Assembly (NCBI GenBank): GCA_934202965.1
Contig: CAKPYN010000013.1
Span: forward strand, 1 to 62,453
Source: an uncultured Megasphaera sp.
Lineage (GTDB): Bacteria; Bacillota; Negativicutes; Veillonellales; Megasphaeraceae
DNA length: 62,453 nucleotides
Direction: 5' to 3'
A model generated the notes under the pieces. The model saw nothing but the letters and a program-made list of their open reading frames with translations, was not told the origin of the DNA and searched no databases. The first letter of the stretch is position 1; each line of letters opens with the position of its first letter. The position numbers and the translations under genes were made by a program. Of the stretch, positions 51,926 through 60,882 are shown piece by piece.

Positions 51926-52472
51926 TTAACGGAACAGACCGCTGGAGATAACTAATTTCTGAATTTCATTTGTTCCTTCATAAATTTGAGTAATTTTAGC
52001 ATCACGCATCATACGTTCTACATGATATTCTTTCATATAGCCATTGCCGCCGAGCATTTGGACGCATTCTGTTGTGACTTTCATCGCAACATCGGTGCAT
52101 GTCAATTTAGCGACAGCAGCAGCTGTTGTGAATGGTTTACCCGATTCTTTTAAGCAAGCTGCTTTGTAAAGAACTAATTTTGCTTTTTCTATATCTGCAT
52201 ATAATTCAGCCATTTTGAAAGCCAAATATTGTTGTTTGAAAATAGGTTTGCCAAATTGTTCCCGTTCTTTCATATATTTAACGGCAATATTAAAGGCTCC
52301 TTCTGCGATAGCAAAGACCATACATTCCCATAGTACCGAATTCTTTGAATGCCTTTAGTGGGAATTCTGATGTTTCATCACGTTCGACAACACCGGGAGC
52401 CAGGCGTTTAGCAGCAAATTCACGGGCTTGATTGACAATATGCTGTTGTTGTTCTGTTAACTCGAAATTCAT
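51926..52472 (-). pseudogene. Acyl-CoA dehydrogenase (Bcd-type), internal deletion
   Basis: The N-terminal 52 residues (MNFELTEQQQHIVNQAREFA...KAFKEFGTMGMYG) are joined near 52318 to the C-terminal about 130 residues (VFAIAEGAFNIAVKYMKEREQFGKP...MLGGNGYMKEYHVERMMRDAKITQIYEGTNEIQKLVIS). The two parts are in different frames. An intact enzyme has about 380 residues, so about 200 residues, including most of the FAD and substrate pocket, are missing. The catalytic Glu region (YEGTNE) survives in the fragment. This is a clear deletion pseudogene; a functional paralogue may exist elsewhere. Confidence 0.9.
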
Positions 52473-52789
52473 GATGCAGTCACTCCTTAATAAAAAAATA
52501 GCAACACAAAGATTACAGATAAATATTTTTCAAAAGAATATTTTGCAATAAGAAATATTATGACTACATAATATCATGCCAAAATAATAAAAGCAATAAA
52601 ATACTAAAAATAGCATAAGCAAATGATTTGCAATGCGAAAAGTTCATAACACTTTAAATATTAGCGTTGTGTATGCGATGCGTATCTATTGAAAAAATAG
52701 ATTTTATAGAATGAATGACGTATAATTAAAACTATATTATGAGAATGATAAGATAATGCGTTACGTAATAATACGATATGGAGAAGGTT
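52473..52789. other. AT-rich intergenic region before the GtrA gene
   Basis: About 317 bases, no gene. A GTATAAT box near 52720-52726 may belong to the GtrA promoter. AAGAATATTTTGCAATAAG-type repeats are seen but no known motif. Confidence 0.4.
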
Positions 52790-53239
52790 ATGAAGCAAAA
52801 AAAAATATTTGGCTTTGATTATACGGACAATGAATATATGAAAATTTTTATGTATTTGTTGGTTGGCGGTTCGGCGGCTTTGTTGGAATGGGGACTATTC
52901 TTTGTCTTTTTTAGCATGTTGATGCATATAGGGCTATTTCCTATACAGACACAAAATGTGTTGGCAGCGACGACATTGGCATTTGGTACATCTACGCTGT
53001 ATCATTATTTTTTATGTAATCGCTTTGTCTTTGACAGCGGCAGTCGGTATCATAAAAGCACCGAAGTCTCGCTGGTATTTTTGGTGAGTGCTATTGGATT
53101 GGGATGGAATTTGCTGTTGATGTGGATTTTTACATCGCCTGTTTTATTAGGACTCAATCCTATGCTTTCTAAAATTATGGCCAGTGCGATTGTTACGGTG
53201 TGGAATTATTTATCTCGTAAAAAATGGATTTTTAAATGA
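52790..53239 (+). CDS. GtrA-family membrane protein
   Basis: A protein of about 149 residues with four hydrophobic helices (MYLLVGGSAALLEWGLFFVFF, TTLAFGTSTLYHYFLCNRFVF, VFLVSAIGLGWNLLLMWIF, IMASAIVTVWNYLSRKKWIFK). The C-terminal NYLSRKKWIF is the GtrA signature. GtrA proteins help flip polyprenyl-linked sugars for glycosylation or teichoic-acid decoration. Start uncertain: 52790 has GGAGAAGG very close; an ATG at 52778 lacks a site. The next gene starts 24 bases after its end. Confidence 0.88.
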   Translation: MKQKKIFGFDYTDNEYMKIFMYLLVGGSAALLEWGLFFVFFSMLMHIGLFPIQTQNVLAATTLAFGTSTLYHYFLCNRFVFDSGSRYHKSTEVSLVFLVSAIGLGWNLLLMWIFTSPVLLGLNPMLSKIMASAIVTVWNYLSRKKWIFK

Positions 53240-53262
53240 GATGAGAAATGAGGTGCAGGGGT

Positions 53263-54807
53263 ATGAAACGAAATGAAAGAGTATTGGAAGTATTGCGTCA
53301 AATGATTGCTGTTGACAGTGAAACAAATACGGAAAAAGAAATTGCCATGGAAAAGTATTTGCAAAAGCAGTTGTCTCATATGCCAGGTGTGACAGGGGGA
53401 ATGATTCACATACCGGATGATGCCCATGGTCGTTCCGTAGTATATGGACTTATTCCGGGCAGCAGCAAGGATACGGTCATTTTTATGAATCATCACGATG
53501 TCGTTGGCATAGAACCGTATGGAAGTATGCAGAGCCATGCCTTTGTACCGGATGAACTGCTGCAGGATTTGCTGAAAACAGAAAAAAATGAAGCGGTGCT
53601 GGCTGATTTGCGAAGCGGTGAATGGCTTGTCGGGCGCGGTGCTTGTGATATGAAAGGTGGCGCCGCTGCACAGCTGGCTGTATTTGAAGAATATGCAGCC
53701 CATCCGGGGAAAGTAAGCCTCTTGTATATTTCTCTCCCTGATGAAGAATCTTATTCTGCCGGCATGCGTATGGCCGTATCTATACTGCAGGATTTGAAAA
53801 CGTCTTATGGCTTGTCGTATCGGGTTTTGGTAGATAGCGAACCGAATGATAAAGAAAAAGGCACGCTTATTTCGTACACCGGCTCTGTAGGCAAACTGCT
53901 TCCTGTCGTCGTCGTACAAGGCAAATCGGTTCATATTGGCAATTACGGACAAGGCATCAATCCGCTGGGTGTCATGGCGCATCTCATTGCAGATACGGAG
54001 GGAGATATGTCATTGATTGACACCTGCGGCAGTGAAATGACGCCGCCGCCGGCATGGATTTATTTGCGGGACCGCAAAGAGCATTATGATGTGTCTTTGC
54101 CGCAGCGTGCAGCGGCCTGCGCTAACTTTATGATGTACGATAAGACGCCGGACGACGTCATGTATCTGCTGATGAAGGCTGCGCGTCATGCTGTGGATGA
54201 AACGGTGAAAAAAATGCACAGCAAACTGACGATGCCGGTTATCAGTGGCGCGGAATTATTGAAACAGGCCATGTCCTATCCGGGATTTGACGTATTTTAT
54301 GAAAATGTCAAAAATACTAGTTTTCTTGCCCTGCAAAAAGGGGAAAGCACCTACGCGCAGGAAACTATCCATTTGATTGAAAAAATCCTTCATTTTATTG
54401 GCATGACAGAACCTGTGGTAGTCATTGCGTTTGCTCCGCCGTATTATCCGGCAGCAGACAGTCGTTCCCTAGGCGATGCGCGGTTTGACGGTTTGATGCA
54501 GGCCGTAAAAACCGTAGCGGATGTCCAATTCCGTCATTATTTTAACGGCATTTCAGACTGCAGCTATTGTTGTGTATCTCCCAATTTGAACGAAACGACG
54601 TTGGAAAACAATTTACTCTTATGGGGCAAATCGTATCAATTTGATTTTTCGGCAATGGCGCAAATGCAGATTCCCTTTGTATTACTGGGACCTTGGGGAA
54701 AAGATTTGCATGAACGGACAGAACGTGTTCATGTGGACAGTGTATCGGACAAGCTGCCAGCAGTATTAGAAAAAATAATTCAGTATATAGGGGATACAGC
54801 AGTGTAA
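53263..54807 (+). CDS. M20-family metallopeptidase, RocB-like
   Basis: A 514-residue cytoplasmic protein of the M20/ArgE/DapE family, closest in plan to RocB of the Bacillus arginine-use operon. Zinc ligands and catalytic residues appear as FMNHHDVVG, GRGACDMKGGAAAQLA, LPDEESYSAGMR and DSEPND. Members hydrolyse or modify amino-acid or peptide substrates; RocB's reaction is not firmly known. The start at 53263 follows AGGTGCAGGGG. It is close behind GtrA but the functions do not obviously connect. Confidence 0.85.
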   Translation: MKRNERVLEVLRQMIAVDSETNTEKEIAMEKYLQKQLSHMPGVTGGMIHIPDDAHGRSVVYGLIPGSSKDTVIFMNHHDVVGIEPYGSMQSHAFVPDELLQDLLKTEKNEAVLADLRSGEWLVGRGACDMKGGAAAQLAVFEEYAAHPGKVSLLYISLPDEESYSAGMRMAVSILQDLKTSYGLSYRVLVDSEPNDKEKGTLISYTGSVGKLLPVVVVQGKSVHIGNYGQGINPLGVMAHLIADTEGDMSLIDTCGSEMTPPPAWIYLRDRKEHYDVSLPQRAAACANFMMYDKTPDDVMYLLMKAARHAVDETVKKMHSKLTMPVISGAELLKQAMSYPGFDVFYENVKNTSFLALQKGESTYAQETIHLIEKILHFIGMTEPVVVIAFAPPYYPAADSRSLGDARFDGLMQAVKTVADVQFRHYFNGISDCSYCCVSPNLNETTLENNLLLWGKSYQFDFSAMAQMQIPFVLLGPWGKDLHERTERVHVDSVSDKLPAVLEKIIQYIGDTAV

Positions 54808-54947
54808 AAATATGCTTATTTATCAATCGCGTATTTTATCGATGCCTTTTTATCATATTGTAACAATGTTGTAGTATTATGTACATAGTTATGTAATACC
54901 TTATGTTGTACACGGTATTACAAAAAAATAAGAAAGCTGGGATTATG

Positions 54948-56081
54948 ATGAAAAGAAAATCGTTAGTATTAGCAGCCGTTATAGCAGCCTGTGCTACATC
55001 ACTTGTCTTTGCTACACCGCAGACACAGTGGGAACAAGGTCAGTGGCAAGTAGATCTTGGTGCGTGGAATCCGAAAGCTGAAGTGGACTCTGATAAGATT
55101 GTTGGCAGCGAATTCGGTGATGGCAATGTTAGCACTGATTCAAAATGGAATTTCCAGGGTGGTCTTACCTATGGGTTGACTGACAAATGGGGATTACAGT
55201 ATGGCTATTATGGTTTAAAAACAGATGGAAATAATGAAACATTGGATATTGACACGGATGGAAATCAGCATGAAGTCAATCTCACCTACTCTATTAACAA
55301 AAACTTTGCTGCTTTTGCTGGTTGGAGTCGTATTTAGAATAAACTTACTGCTGATGGTGATAGCTGGAGTCAGACCAATAATATTGCTCAAATCGGCTTA
55401 ATTGCCAAAGCTCCACTGACTAATAAACTTGATTTCTATGCTAAAGGTGCTCTCGGCACACAGCGGACAGCTATGTGGGAAGCAGGTCTTGGCTACAGCG
55501 TCACACCGGACCTCGACATCAATGCAGGCTATCGCTATTTGAATACGAAATTAGCTGACCAGGGTGAAATGGCACTTGGCGGTACATTTACAGATGATAC
55601 TAATATTTCTTACAAAGGCTTCATTGCAGGTCTTTCTTATCGTTTTGGCGGCGGCCACAAAGAAGCTCCGACTCCGGAACCTATTGTTACTCCGGAACCA
55701 ACTCCGGCTCCTGTCGTAGAAACACCGGCACCGGCTCCTAAAAATGATTACTATTTAGAAAGCATTCACTTTGGCTTCGATGAAGATCAGCCGTTACCTG
55801 CTGATCAAGCTAAAATGGATCATTTCGTACAGGTTGCCAAAGCCAATCCGCAGGATACATTTAAGCTCGTTGGCAATACAGATGCCAAAGGTTCCAGTGC
55901 CTATAATGATGACCTTTCTAAACGCCGCGTAGATAATGTTGCTGCTTATGCACAGAGCCAAGGCGTACCGGCATCTCAGATGCAGCTCGACTATAAAGGC
56001 AAAACAGATCCTGTAAGCACGAATGATACTGATCAGGGCCGTGCTGACAACCGCCGTGTTGATATTTGGCAGAATAAATAA
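54948..56081 (+). pseudogene. OmpA-family outer-membrane porin interrupted by in-frame TAG
   Basis: Read in one frame, this encodes about 377 residues: signal peptide (MKRKSLVLAAVIAACATSLVFA), an eight-strand-type beta-barrel (to about residue 235, YGLTDKWGLQYGYYG...FAAFAGWSR...LGYSVTPDLDINAGYRYL), a Pro/Glu/Thr linker, and an OmpA peptidoglycan-binding domain (FKLVGNTDAKGSSAYNDDLSKRRVDNVAAYAQSQGV...ADNRRVDIW). TAG at 55335-55337 breaks it after WSRI; the frame is otherwise unbroken. One base change explains it. It could be a true mutation, sequence error, or suppressed stop. The start follows AAAGCTGGGA. Confidence 0.85.
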
Positions 56082-56112
56082 GTTCAGTATTGTTTGACTG
56101 ATACTACGATAC

Positions 56113-56147
56113 AAAAGAGAGTCAGTCCGTGGATTGACTCTCTTTTA
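56113..56147 (+). terminator. Terminator after the OmpA-family gene
   Basis: AAAAGAGAGTCA and TGACTCTCTTTT arms around a short loop. Confidence 0.88.
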
Positions 56148-56257
56148 ATATATGGCTTGCATGGATACATACTCGTTGTAGTTTTACGAGAGAAATAAAA
56201 GATGATTTGCGATACAGCGTGAGTTAATTTAATACAATATAATATAGAGAAAAAGTC

Positions 56258-56286
56258 TTGATAATTTCTTATATTTACGCTATAAT
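56258..56286 (+). promoter_or_regulatory. Promoter of the SRP RNA gene
   Basis: TTGATA, 17 bases, TATAAT, about 20 bases before the RNA 5' end. Confidence 0.8.
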
Positions 56287-56303
56287 AACATAGCTAACTT
56301 AAT

Positions 56304-56446
56304 AAAAGTACTGGTGCGTGGTAACCCGTTGGGGCTTGTGCAATGGAAACCTATGAACCTTGTCAGGTCCGAGAGGAAGCAGCAATAAGTAGATATTTTC
56401 ATGTGCCACGAGGAAACCTGATGGGTTATCATACACGAGTACTTTT
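56304..56446 (+). ncRNA. ffs: Signal recognition particle RNA (4.5S-like, small bacterial type)
   Basis: About 140 bases whose ends AAAAGTACT and AGTACTTTT pair. The apical domain carries AACCTTGTCAGGTCCGAGAG followed by GAAGCAGC, the Ffh-binding SRP motif (GUCAGGUCCG.AAGGAAGCAGC). The RNA scaffolds Ffh for co-translational targeting. It lies directly upstream of dnaX, the usual position. Confidence 0.95.
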
Positions 56447-56456
56447 CAGTTGGTAA

Positions 56457-56481
56457 AAGCAGCGGTTAGCTGCTTTTTTTC
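56457..56481 (+). terminator. Terminator of the SRP RNA
   Basis: AAGCAGC-GGTTA-GCTGCTT followed by T6, ending just before the dnaX ribosome site. Confidence 0.85.
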
Positions 56482-56502
56482 GTATATGGAGAGGAAAGAA
56501 TC

Positions 56503-58506
56503 ATGGCATACATTGCATTATATCGTAAATGGCGGCCAAAAAACTTCGAAGACGTTGTAGGTCAGGCACATATTACGGAAACATTGCAAAAAGCGATTGA
56601 TACAGATAAAGTAGCCCATGCCTACTTGTTTTCCGGTCCACGGGGAACGGGTAAGACCAGTACGGCAAAAATATTTGCCCGTGCGATGAATTGTGTGCAT
56701 GGCCCAACTTCACATCCCTGCAACGAATGTGAAGTATGCCGTCATATTCTACAGGGCGAATCCATGGATGTCGTTGAAATTGATGCGGCTTCCAATCGCA
56801 GTATTGAAGATATTCGGACGCTCCGGGAAACCATTAAATTTATGCCGGCCGAAGGGCATAAGAAGATATATATTATTGATGAAGTGCATATGTTGACAAC
56901 GGAAGCATTTAATGCCTTGCTTAAAACGTTGGAAGAACCACCGGCTCACGTTATTTTTATTTTAGCGACGACCGAACCGGAACGAATTCCAATGACGATT
57001 TTGTCACGATGCCAGCGATATGAATTCCGCCGTATTACCAGTCAGGATATTGCGAAAAGGCTCTTATATGTAGCAGGTCAGGAGCATATTGATTTGACGA
57101 AAGGGGCGGCTCATATTTTAGCTGTTCAGGCTGATGGCGGCATGCGTGATGCCTTGAGTATGCTAGATCAATGCGTCAGCAATACGGAAGGGACGATTGA
57201 TGAAACGTTAGTCCGTAATTTATTGGGACTTATTGGCAGGGACTGGTTGTTTTCGTTGTCAGATGCGCTGTTTGACGGTAAAGGTGCCGTTATTATTAAA
57301 GCCGTAGATGATGTAGTGCGCATGGGAAAAGAACCGCAAGTACTGCTGACGGAAGTGCTGGAGCATTTGCGGGCTATCATGCTGTATCAAGCCGATTCGC
57401 AGACGGATACCTTGGCGGCGTACGCCGATTCGATGAACGAATTGGCGGCGCAGGCAAAGAAAATGACGCCGGAGCGGGTGTTTGCCATTTTAAATGTACT
57501 GCAGCAAGCGTTGTTGTCTGCTAAAAATTCTCCCGTGCCGCGAGTTGCTGTAGAAATGGGATTGCTGATGGCAAGCCGTACCTCAACGGGTGGGGCCGTC
57601 GTTTCTACAGAAAAACAGGCACCGTCTGCTGATTTGACGAATATTTTAGATAGATTGACACGGCTGGAACAGATGGTTTCCCAAGGAAAAGCAGTACGTG
57701 CTCCTAAACAGGAATATATTCCACTGCCGGAAGAGGATGCTGGTTCTGGTGAAATTACGGACGAAGCGATTCCCTTTCCTGAAGAAGAATATACCAGTCA
57801 TGCAGAGCCGGTTATGCCGGTGTCTCCCAAGGCAGTATCTGCCAAAACCTTGCCTGAGACGGTTCCGAACGGTGCGGCTTCTCAGGCAGAAGATACGTCT
57901 AAAACGGCATCTGCTGCAGCTGTTAGTCCTGCCAAACCGGTATCGACAACAGCGTATCAAACGATTTGGCAAAACATGTGTGCTATTTTGGATAAAGAAA
58001 AGAAAAAAGCAGTATTGTCTTGTATTCGCAACGGACGCGTCGCTTACATTGGTGAAGGATTGGTCATTGTTGCGTTTAAAACGGCATTTATGGTTAAGCG
58101 TGCCAATCGCGAAGATTATTTTAAATTTGTTGATGCAGCGTTGTCCAGCCTTTTAGAGGGGTCCGTCCATATGATTGGCTATTTGGAAGGGGACGACGAA
58201 TTAGCTGCGTACGAAAAAAAAAACAGTAAGTCAGGTATAAGCAGTCCGCCTGCTGTTGCTCAAAAAGACATATCCGACATAGTTGGCAAGTCTCATGATG
58301 ATTCTGCAGATTCTGGAATGTTACCAAAAAAAGATACAGAACCGGCTGACGTGCCGCGTATACAGCATGCGGCAGTGCAGGAAAAGCAAGAAGCGAAACT
58401 TGTACCGGCAACAATAGCCGATATGTCCCAAGAGGAAAGAGATGTATTGGAACCATTGCTCAAAACAGTAGGAGATTGTAATATATACATAGAAAATAAA
58501 AAATAG
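56503..58506 (+). CDS. dnaX: DNA polymerase III subunits gamma and tau
   Basis: Clamp-loader ATPase. The 667-residue protein starts MAYIALYRKWRPKNFEDVVGQ. It has Walker A FSGPRGTGKTSTAKIFARA at about 44-62, a zinc module (C-VHGPTSHPC-NEC-EVC), DEVHML Walker B and the SRC sensor motif (LSRCQRYEFRR). The C-terminal half has a charged Pro/Ala/Lys linker (about 365-480) and the tau domain. AGAGGAAAG precedes the ATG. It leads dnaX-ebfC-recR-bofA, with ebfC 24 bases downstream. Confidence 0.96.
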   Translation: MAYIALYRKWRPKNFEDVVGQAHITETLQKAIDTDKVAHAYLFSGPRGTGKTSTAKIFARAMNCVHGPTSHPCNECEVCRHILQGESMDVVEIDAASNRSIEDIRTLRETIKFMPAEGHKKIYIIDEVHMLTTEAFNALLKTLEEPPAHVIFILATTEPERIPMTILSRCQRYEFRRITSQDIAKRLLYVAGQEHIDLTKGAAHILAVQADGGMRDALSMLDQCVSNTEGTIDETLVRNLLGLIGRDWLFSLSDALFDGKGAVIIKAVDDVVRMGKEPQVLLTEVLEHLRAIMLYQADSQTDTLAAYADSMNELAAQAKKMTPERVFAILNVLQQALLSAKNSPVPRVAVEMGLLMASRTSTGGAVVSTEKQAPSADLTNILDRLTRLEQMVSQGKAVRAPKQEYIPLPEEDAGSGEITDEAIPFPEEEYTSHAEPVMPVSPKAVSAKTLPETVPNGAASQAEDTSKTASAAAVSPAKPVSTTAYQTIWQNMCAILDKEKKKAVLSCIRNGRVAYIGEGLVIVAFKTAFMVKRANREDYFKFVDAALSSLLEGSVHMIGYLEGDDELAAYEKKNSKSGISSPPAVAQKDISDIVGKSHDDSADSGMLPKKDTEPADVPRIQHAAVQEKQEAKLVPATIADMSQEERDVLEPLLKTVGDCNIYIENKK

Positions 58507-58530
58507 TTGATAAAACAGGAGGAATTATAT

Positions 58531-58848
58531 ATGTTTGGTGGAAATATGCAAGGTATGATGAAAAAAGTACAGAAAATGCAGAAAGAAATGAAAAAACTGC
58601 AGGAAGATTTAAAACAACGTACTGTAGAAACGACTGTTGGCGGTGGTGCGCTGACATTGGTTATGAATGGTGAAAAAAATGTAGAAAGCGTTCATATCGA
58701 TCCGAGCATTATTGATCCGGAAGATGCAGAAATGCTGGAAGATTTGGTTGTTGCAGCAGTCAATGAAGCCAGCAAAAAAGTAGACGACATGATGGCTCAA
58801 GAAATGGGTAAAATTACAGGCGGCATGCATCTTCCTGGAATGTTCTAA
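58531..58848 (+). CDS. ebfC: Nucleoid-associated protein YbaB/EbfC
   Basis: A 105-residue dimeric DNA-binding protein. The start at 58531 (MFGGNMQGMMKKVQKMQ) follows AGGAGG; an earlier in-frame ATG is inside the dnaX-ebfC gap without a site. The motif QKEMKKLQEDLKQRTVETTVGGGALTLVMNG is family-typical. The last base overlaps recR (ATG within TAATGG). Confidence 0.94.
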   Translation: MFGGNMQGMMKKVQKMQKEMKKLQEDLKQRTVETTVGGGALTLVMNGEKNVESVHIDPSIIDPEDAEMLEDLVVAAVNEASKKVDDMMAQEMGKITGGMHLPGMF

Positions 58849-59438
58849 TGGATACCCCCCTTGATAGACTGACTGAACAATTTCGTCGTTTACCCGGCAT
58901 TGGTATCAAAACAGCCCGCAAGCTGGCCTATTATATTGTTCAACAGCCGCCGGAACAGGTCAATGCATTTGTGGCAGCTATTCGCAATGCCAAAGAAACA
59001 ATGCGTTTTTGTTCGATTTGCTGTAATTTATCAGCTCAGGATCCGTGTCCGATTTGCAGCGACACTAAACGGGATCGTTCTACAATCTGTGTTGTTGAAA
59101 CGCCGCAGGATGTCATGGCGATTGAACGCAGCGGTGATTATCACGGCTTGTATCATGTGCTGCACGGCGCATTATCACCGTTGGATGGAATTGGCGTAGA
59201 TGATTTACGTATAAAAGAACTCCTAAAACGGCTTAGCGATACAGAAGTAAAAGAAATTATTATTGCTACAGATCCAGATGTGGAAGGAGAGGCGACAGCA
59301 CTCTACTTGGCTCGTTTGCTGAAAACAGCCGGAATTCGTGTTACGCGTATTGCCCGCGGTCTTCCTATGGGCGGCGATATCGAATACGCTGATGAAGCAA
59401 CCTTGGCGGGGGCTGTTGCCAACCGTCAGGAAATGTGA
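58848..59438 (+). CDS. recR: Recombination protein RecR
   Basis: RecR works with RecF and RecO in gap repair. It has 196 residues: HhH region (FRRLPGIGIKTARKLAYYIV), C4 zinc finger (CSICCNLSAQDPCPIC), and TOPRIM domain (TICVVETPQDVMAIERSGDYHGLYHVLHGALSPLDG with ATDPDVEGEATALYL). It overlaps ebfC by one base and the BofA gene start lies just past its stop. Confidence 0.96.
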   Translation: MDTPLDRLTEQFRRLPGIGIKTARKLAYYIVQQPPEQVNAFVAAIRNAKETMRFCSICCNLSAQDPCPICSDTKRDRSTICVVETPQDVMAIERSGDYHGLYHVLHGALSPLDGIGVDDLRIKELLKRLSDTEVKEIIIATDPDVEGEATALYLARLLKTAGIRVTRIARGLPMGGDIEYADEATLAGAVANRQEM

Positions 59439-59446
59439 GGTACTAT

Positions 59447-59692
59447 ATGGATTATGTGTGGATAGGCGTGGGTATTATTGCCTTGTTTTTACTAAATAAA
59501 CTTTTTTTGGCACCTGTTCGCAAATTAATTTTGAATATTTTTATCGGCTTGGTAGTTCTACATTTGATTAATGCATATGGCTATTTAGCAGGATTTCATA
59601 TAGTGCCGATTACGTTAGTAACAGGTTTGATTATTGGCATATTGGGATTACCGGGTGTTCTTTTAGTTACCTTATATTATACATTTTTTTGA
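59447..59692 (+). CDS. BofA-family small membrane protein
   Basis: An 81-residue protein with three hydrophobic helices. In Bacillus, BofA inhibits pro-sigma-K processing in sporulation. The segment YGYLAGFHIVPITLVTGLIIGILGLPGVLLVTLYY is the family C-terminal block. The start at 59447 has GTGAGG upstream. It keeps its usual place after recR, though sporulation genes are not seen here; it may have another membrane role. Confidence 0.82.
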   Translation: MDYVWIGVGIIALFLLNKLFLAPVRKLILNIFIGLVVLHLINAYGYLAGFHIVPITLVTGLIIGILGLPGVLLVTLYYTFF

Positions 59693-59712
59693 TTAAATGG
59701 AGATGGGATAAC

Positions 59713-60858
59713 GTGAATTTGAAAAAAATGGCTGCCTTAGCACTTACGGTAGTTGTTGCAGCCGTATGTTTGTCTGGATGCGGCAACAGTGTTTCTACCA
59801 AAGTAGAAACGGTAAATAAATCAGATCATCCAGTGGCTCTTACGCTGGATGCCAATATGACAGCTCTTCATATGACGACGATTGTCCCAAAAATTTCCGG
59901 TAAATTAGTTTCAGCACCGCTTACGAAAGGACAAGAAGTAAAATCTGGCGAAGTCGTTGTGCAAATAGATACATCCCCATACCAGGCCAGTGTCAGTCAG
60001 GCTGAAGCCGAATTGGTAGCAGCTTCCTCAGCAACAACGACGTATCAAACGGTTACGGTTCCGGCTTCCGGCGGTGGCGGTGGAGATAATAGCGGTCAGC
60101 GGGCTCAATTAAATGCCTATTATAAAGACGGCTATTTTTCTCGTGCTGAATTTAATCAGCTCATGTCTAAAAATGCCCCGGCAGCGCAAACGCAAACCAT
60201 TCAGGTTCCGCAAACCGCTCCGGTAGACCATGAAAAAATTGCACAGCTTCAACAGGCTGTACAGTCCGCACGAGAAATGCTCAGTAATGGCACGATCTAT
60301 TCGCCAATTGACGGCAAGGTTACTTCTGTATCCGATAATCCATCCGTTGCCGTAGCAGGAAATGTATTGGCAACGATTCAGCAAATGACACCGTTAGTAG
60401 CTACATTTGCTGTACCGGAAATGTATGTTTCTGCATTGCAGACAGCAAAACAAAGCGGTACATTACAAGTATCTGTTATTGCGCCATCAGGAGAATCAGA
60501 AACAGGAGAGCTTACGTATTTAGCGACGGAAAAAGATTCGTCCACAGGTTCGTATACGGCTAAAATTACGTTTAACAATACCAAAAATTTATTTGTTCCC
60601 GGTGAATTTTATCATGTGCGTATTTCTACGCCGCAAGAAGTTTCGCAAATTACCGTTCCCAAAACGGCAATTCGCACGAAAGACAGTGGAGACTTTGTAT
60701 ATATTGTCAATGACGGCGGCTTAGCAGATGCTCGTTCTGTTCTTACAGGAGATGAAGAAGAAGGTCGTATTGTCATCCTTGATGGATTACAGGAAGGCGA
60801 TAAGGTCGTTGTCGATCCGCCAGAAAAACTGGAAATTGGTATGAAAGTGAAATCTTAA
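59713..60858 (+). CDS. HlyD/RND-type periplasmic adaptor (membrane-fusion) lipoprotein
   Basis: A 381-residue adaptor protein with GTG start at 59713 (VNLKKMAALALTVVVAAVCLSGC), lipobox LSGC with Cys at about 23. It has a biotinyl-lipoyl-like half (VPKISGKLVSAPLTKGQEVKSGEVVVQIDTSPYQ), a short helical hairpin with a Gly-rich loop, the second half (NGTIYSPIDGKVTSVSD) and beta-barrel/MP domains. No RND pump or ABC partner is adjacent. GGAGAT lies upstream. It should bridge an inner-membrane pump and an outer-membrane channel, so its partners lie elsewhere. Confidence 0.88.
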   Translation: MNLKKMAALALTVVVAAVCLSGCGNSVSTKVETVNKSDHPVALTLDANMTALHMTTIVPKISGKLVSAPLTKGQEVKSGEVVVQIDTSPYQASVSQAEAELVAASSATTTYQTVTVPASGGGGGDNSGQRAQLNAYYKDGYFSRAEFNQLMSKNAPAAQTQTIQVPQTAPVDHEKIAQLQQAVQSAREMLSNGTIYSPIDGKVTSVSDNPSVAVAGNVLATIQQMTPLVATFAVPEMYVSALQTAKQSGTLQVSVIAPSGESETGELTYLATEKDSSTGSYTAKITFNNTKNLFVPGEFYHVRISTPQEVSQITVPKTAIRTKDSGDFVYIVNDGGLADARSVLTGDEEEGRIVILDGLQEGDKVVVDPPEKLEIGMKVKS

Positions 60859-60882
60859 GTACCAGAGAGTGAGTGACGTCCC

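Noticed and set aside
53206..53982. 258-codon minus-strand frame opposite the RocB-like gene
   Set aside because: The plus-strand M20 peptidase has clear catalytic motifs; the opposite frame has none and no start site.
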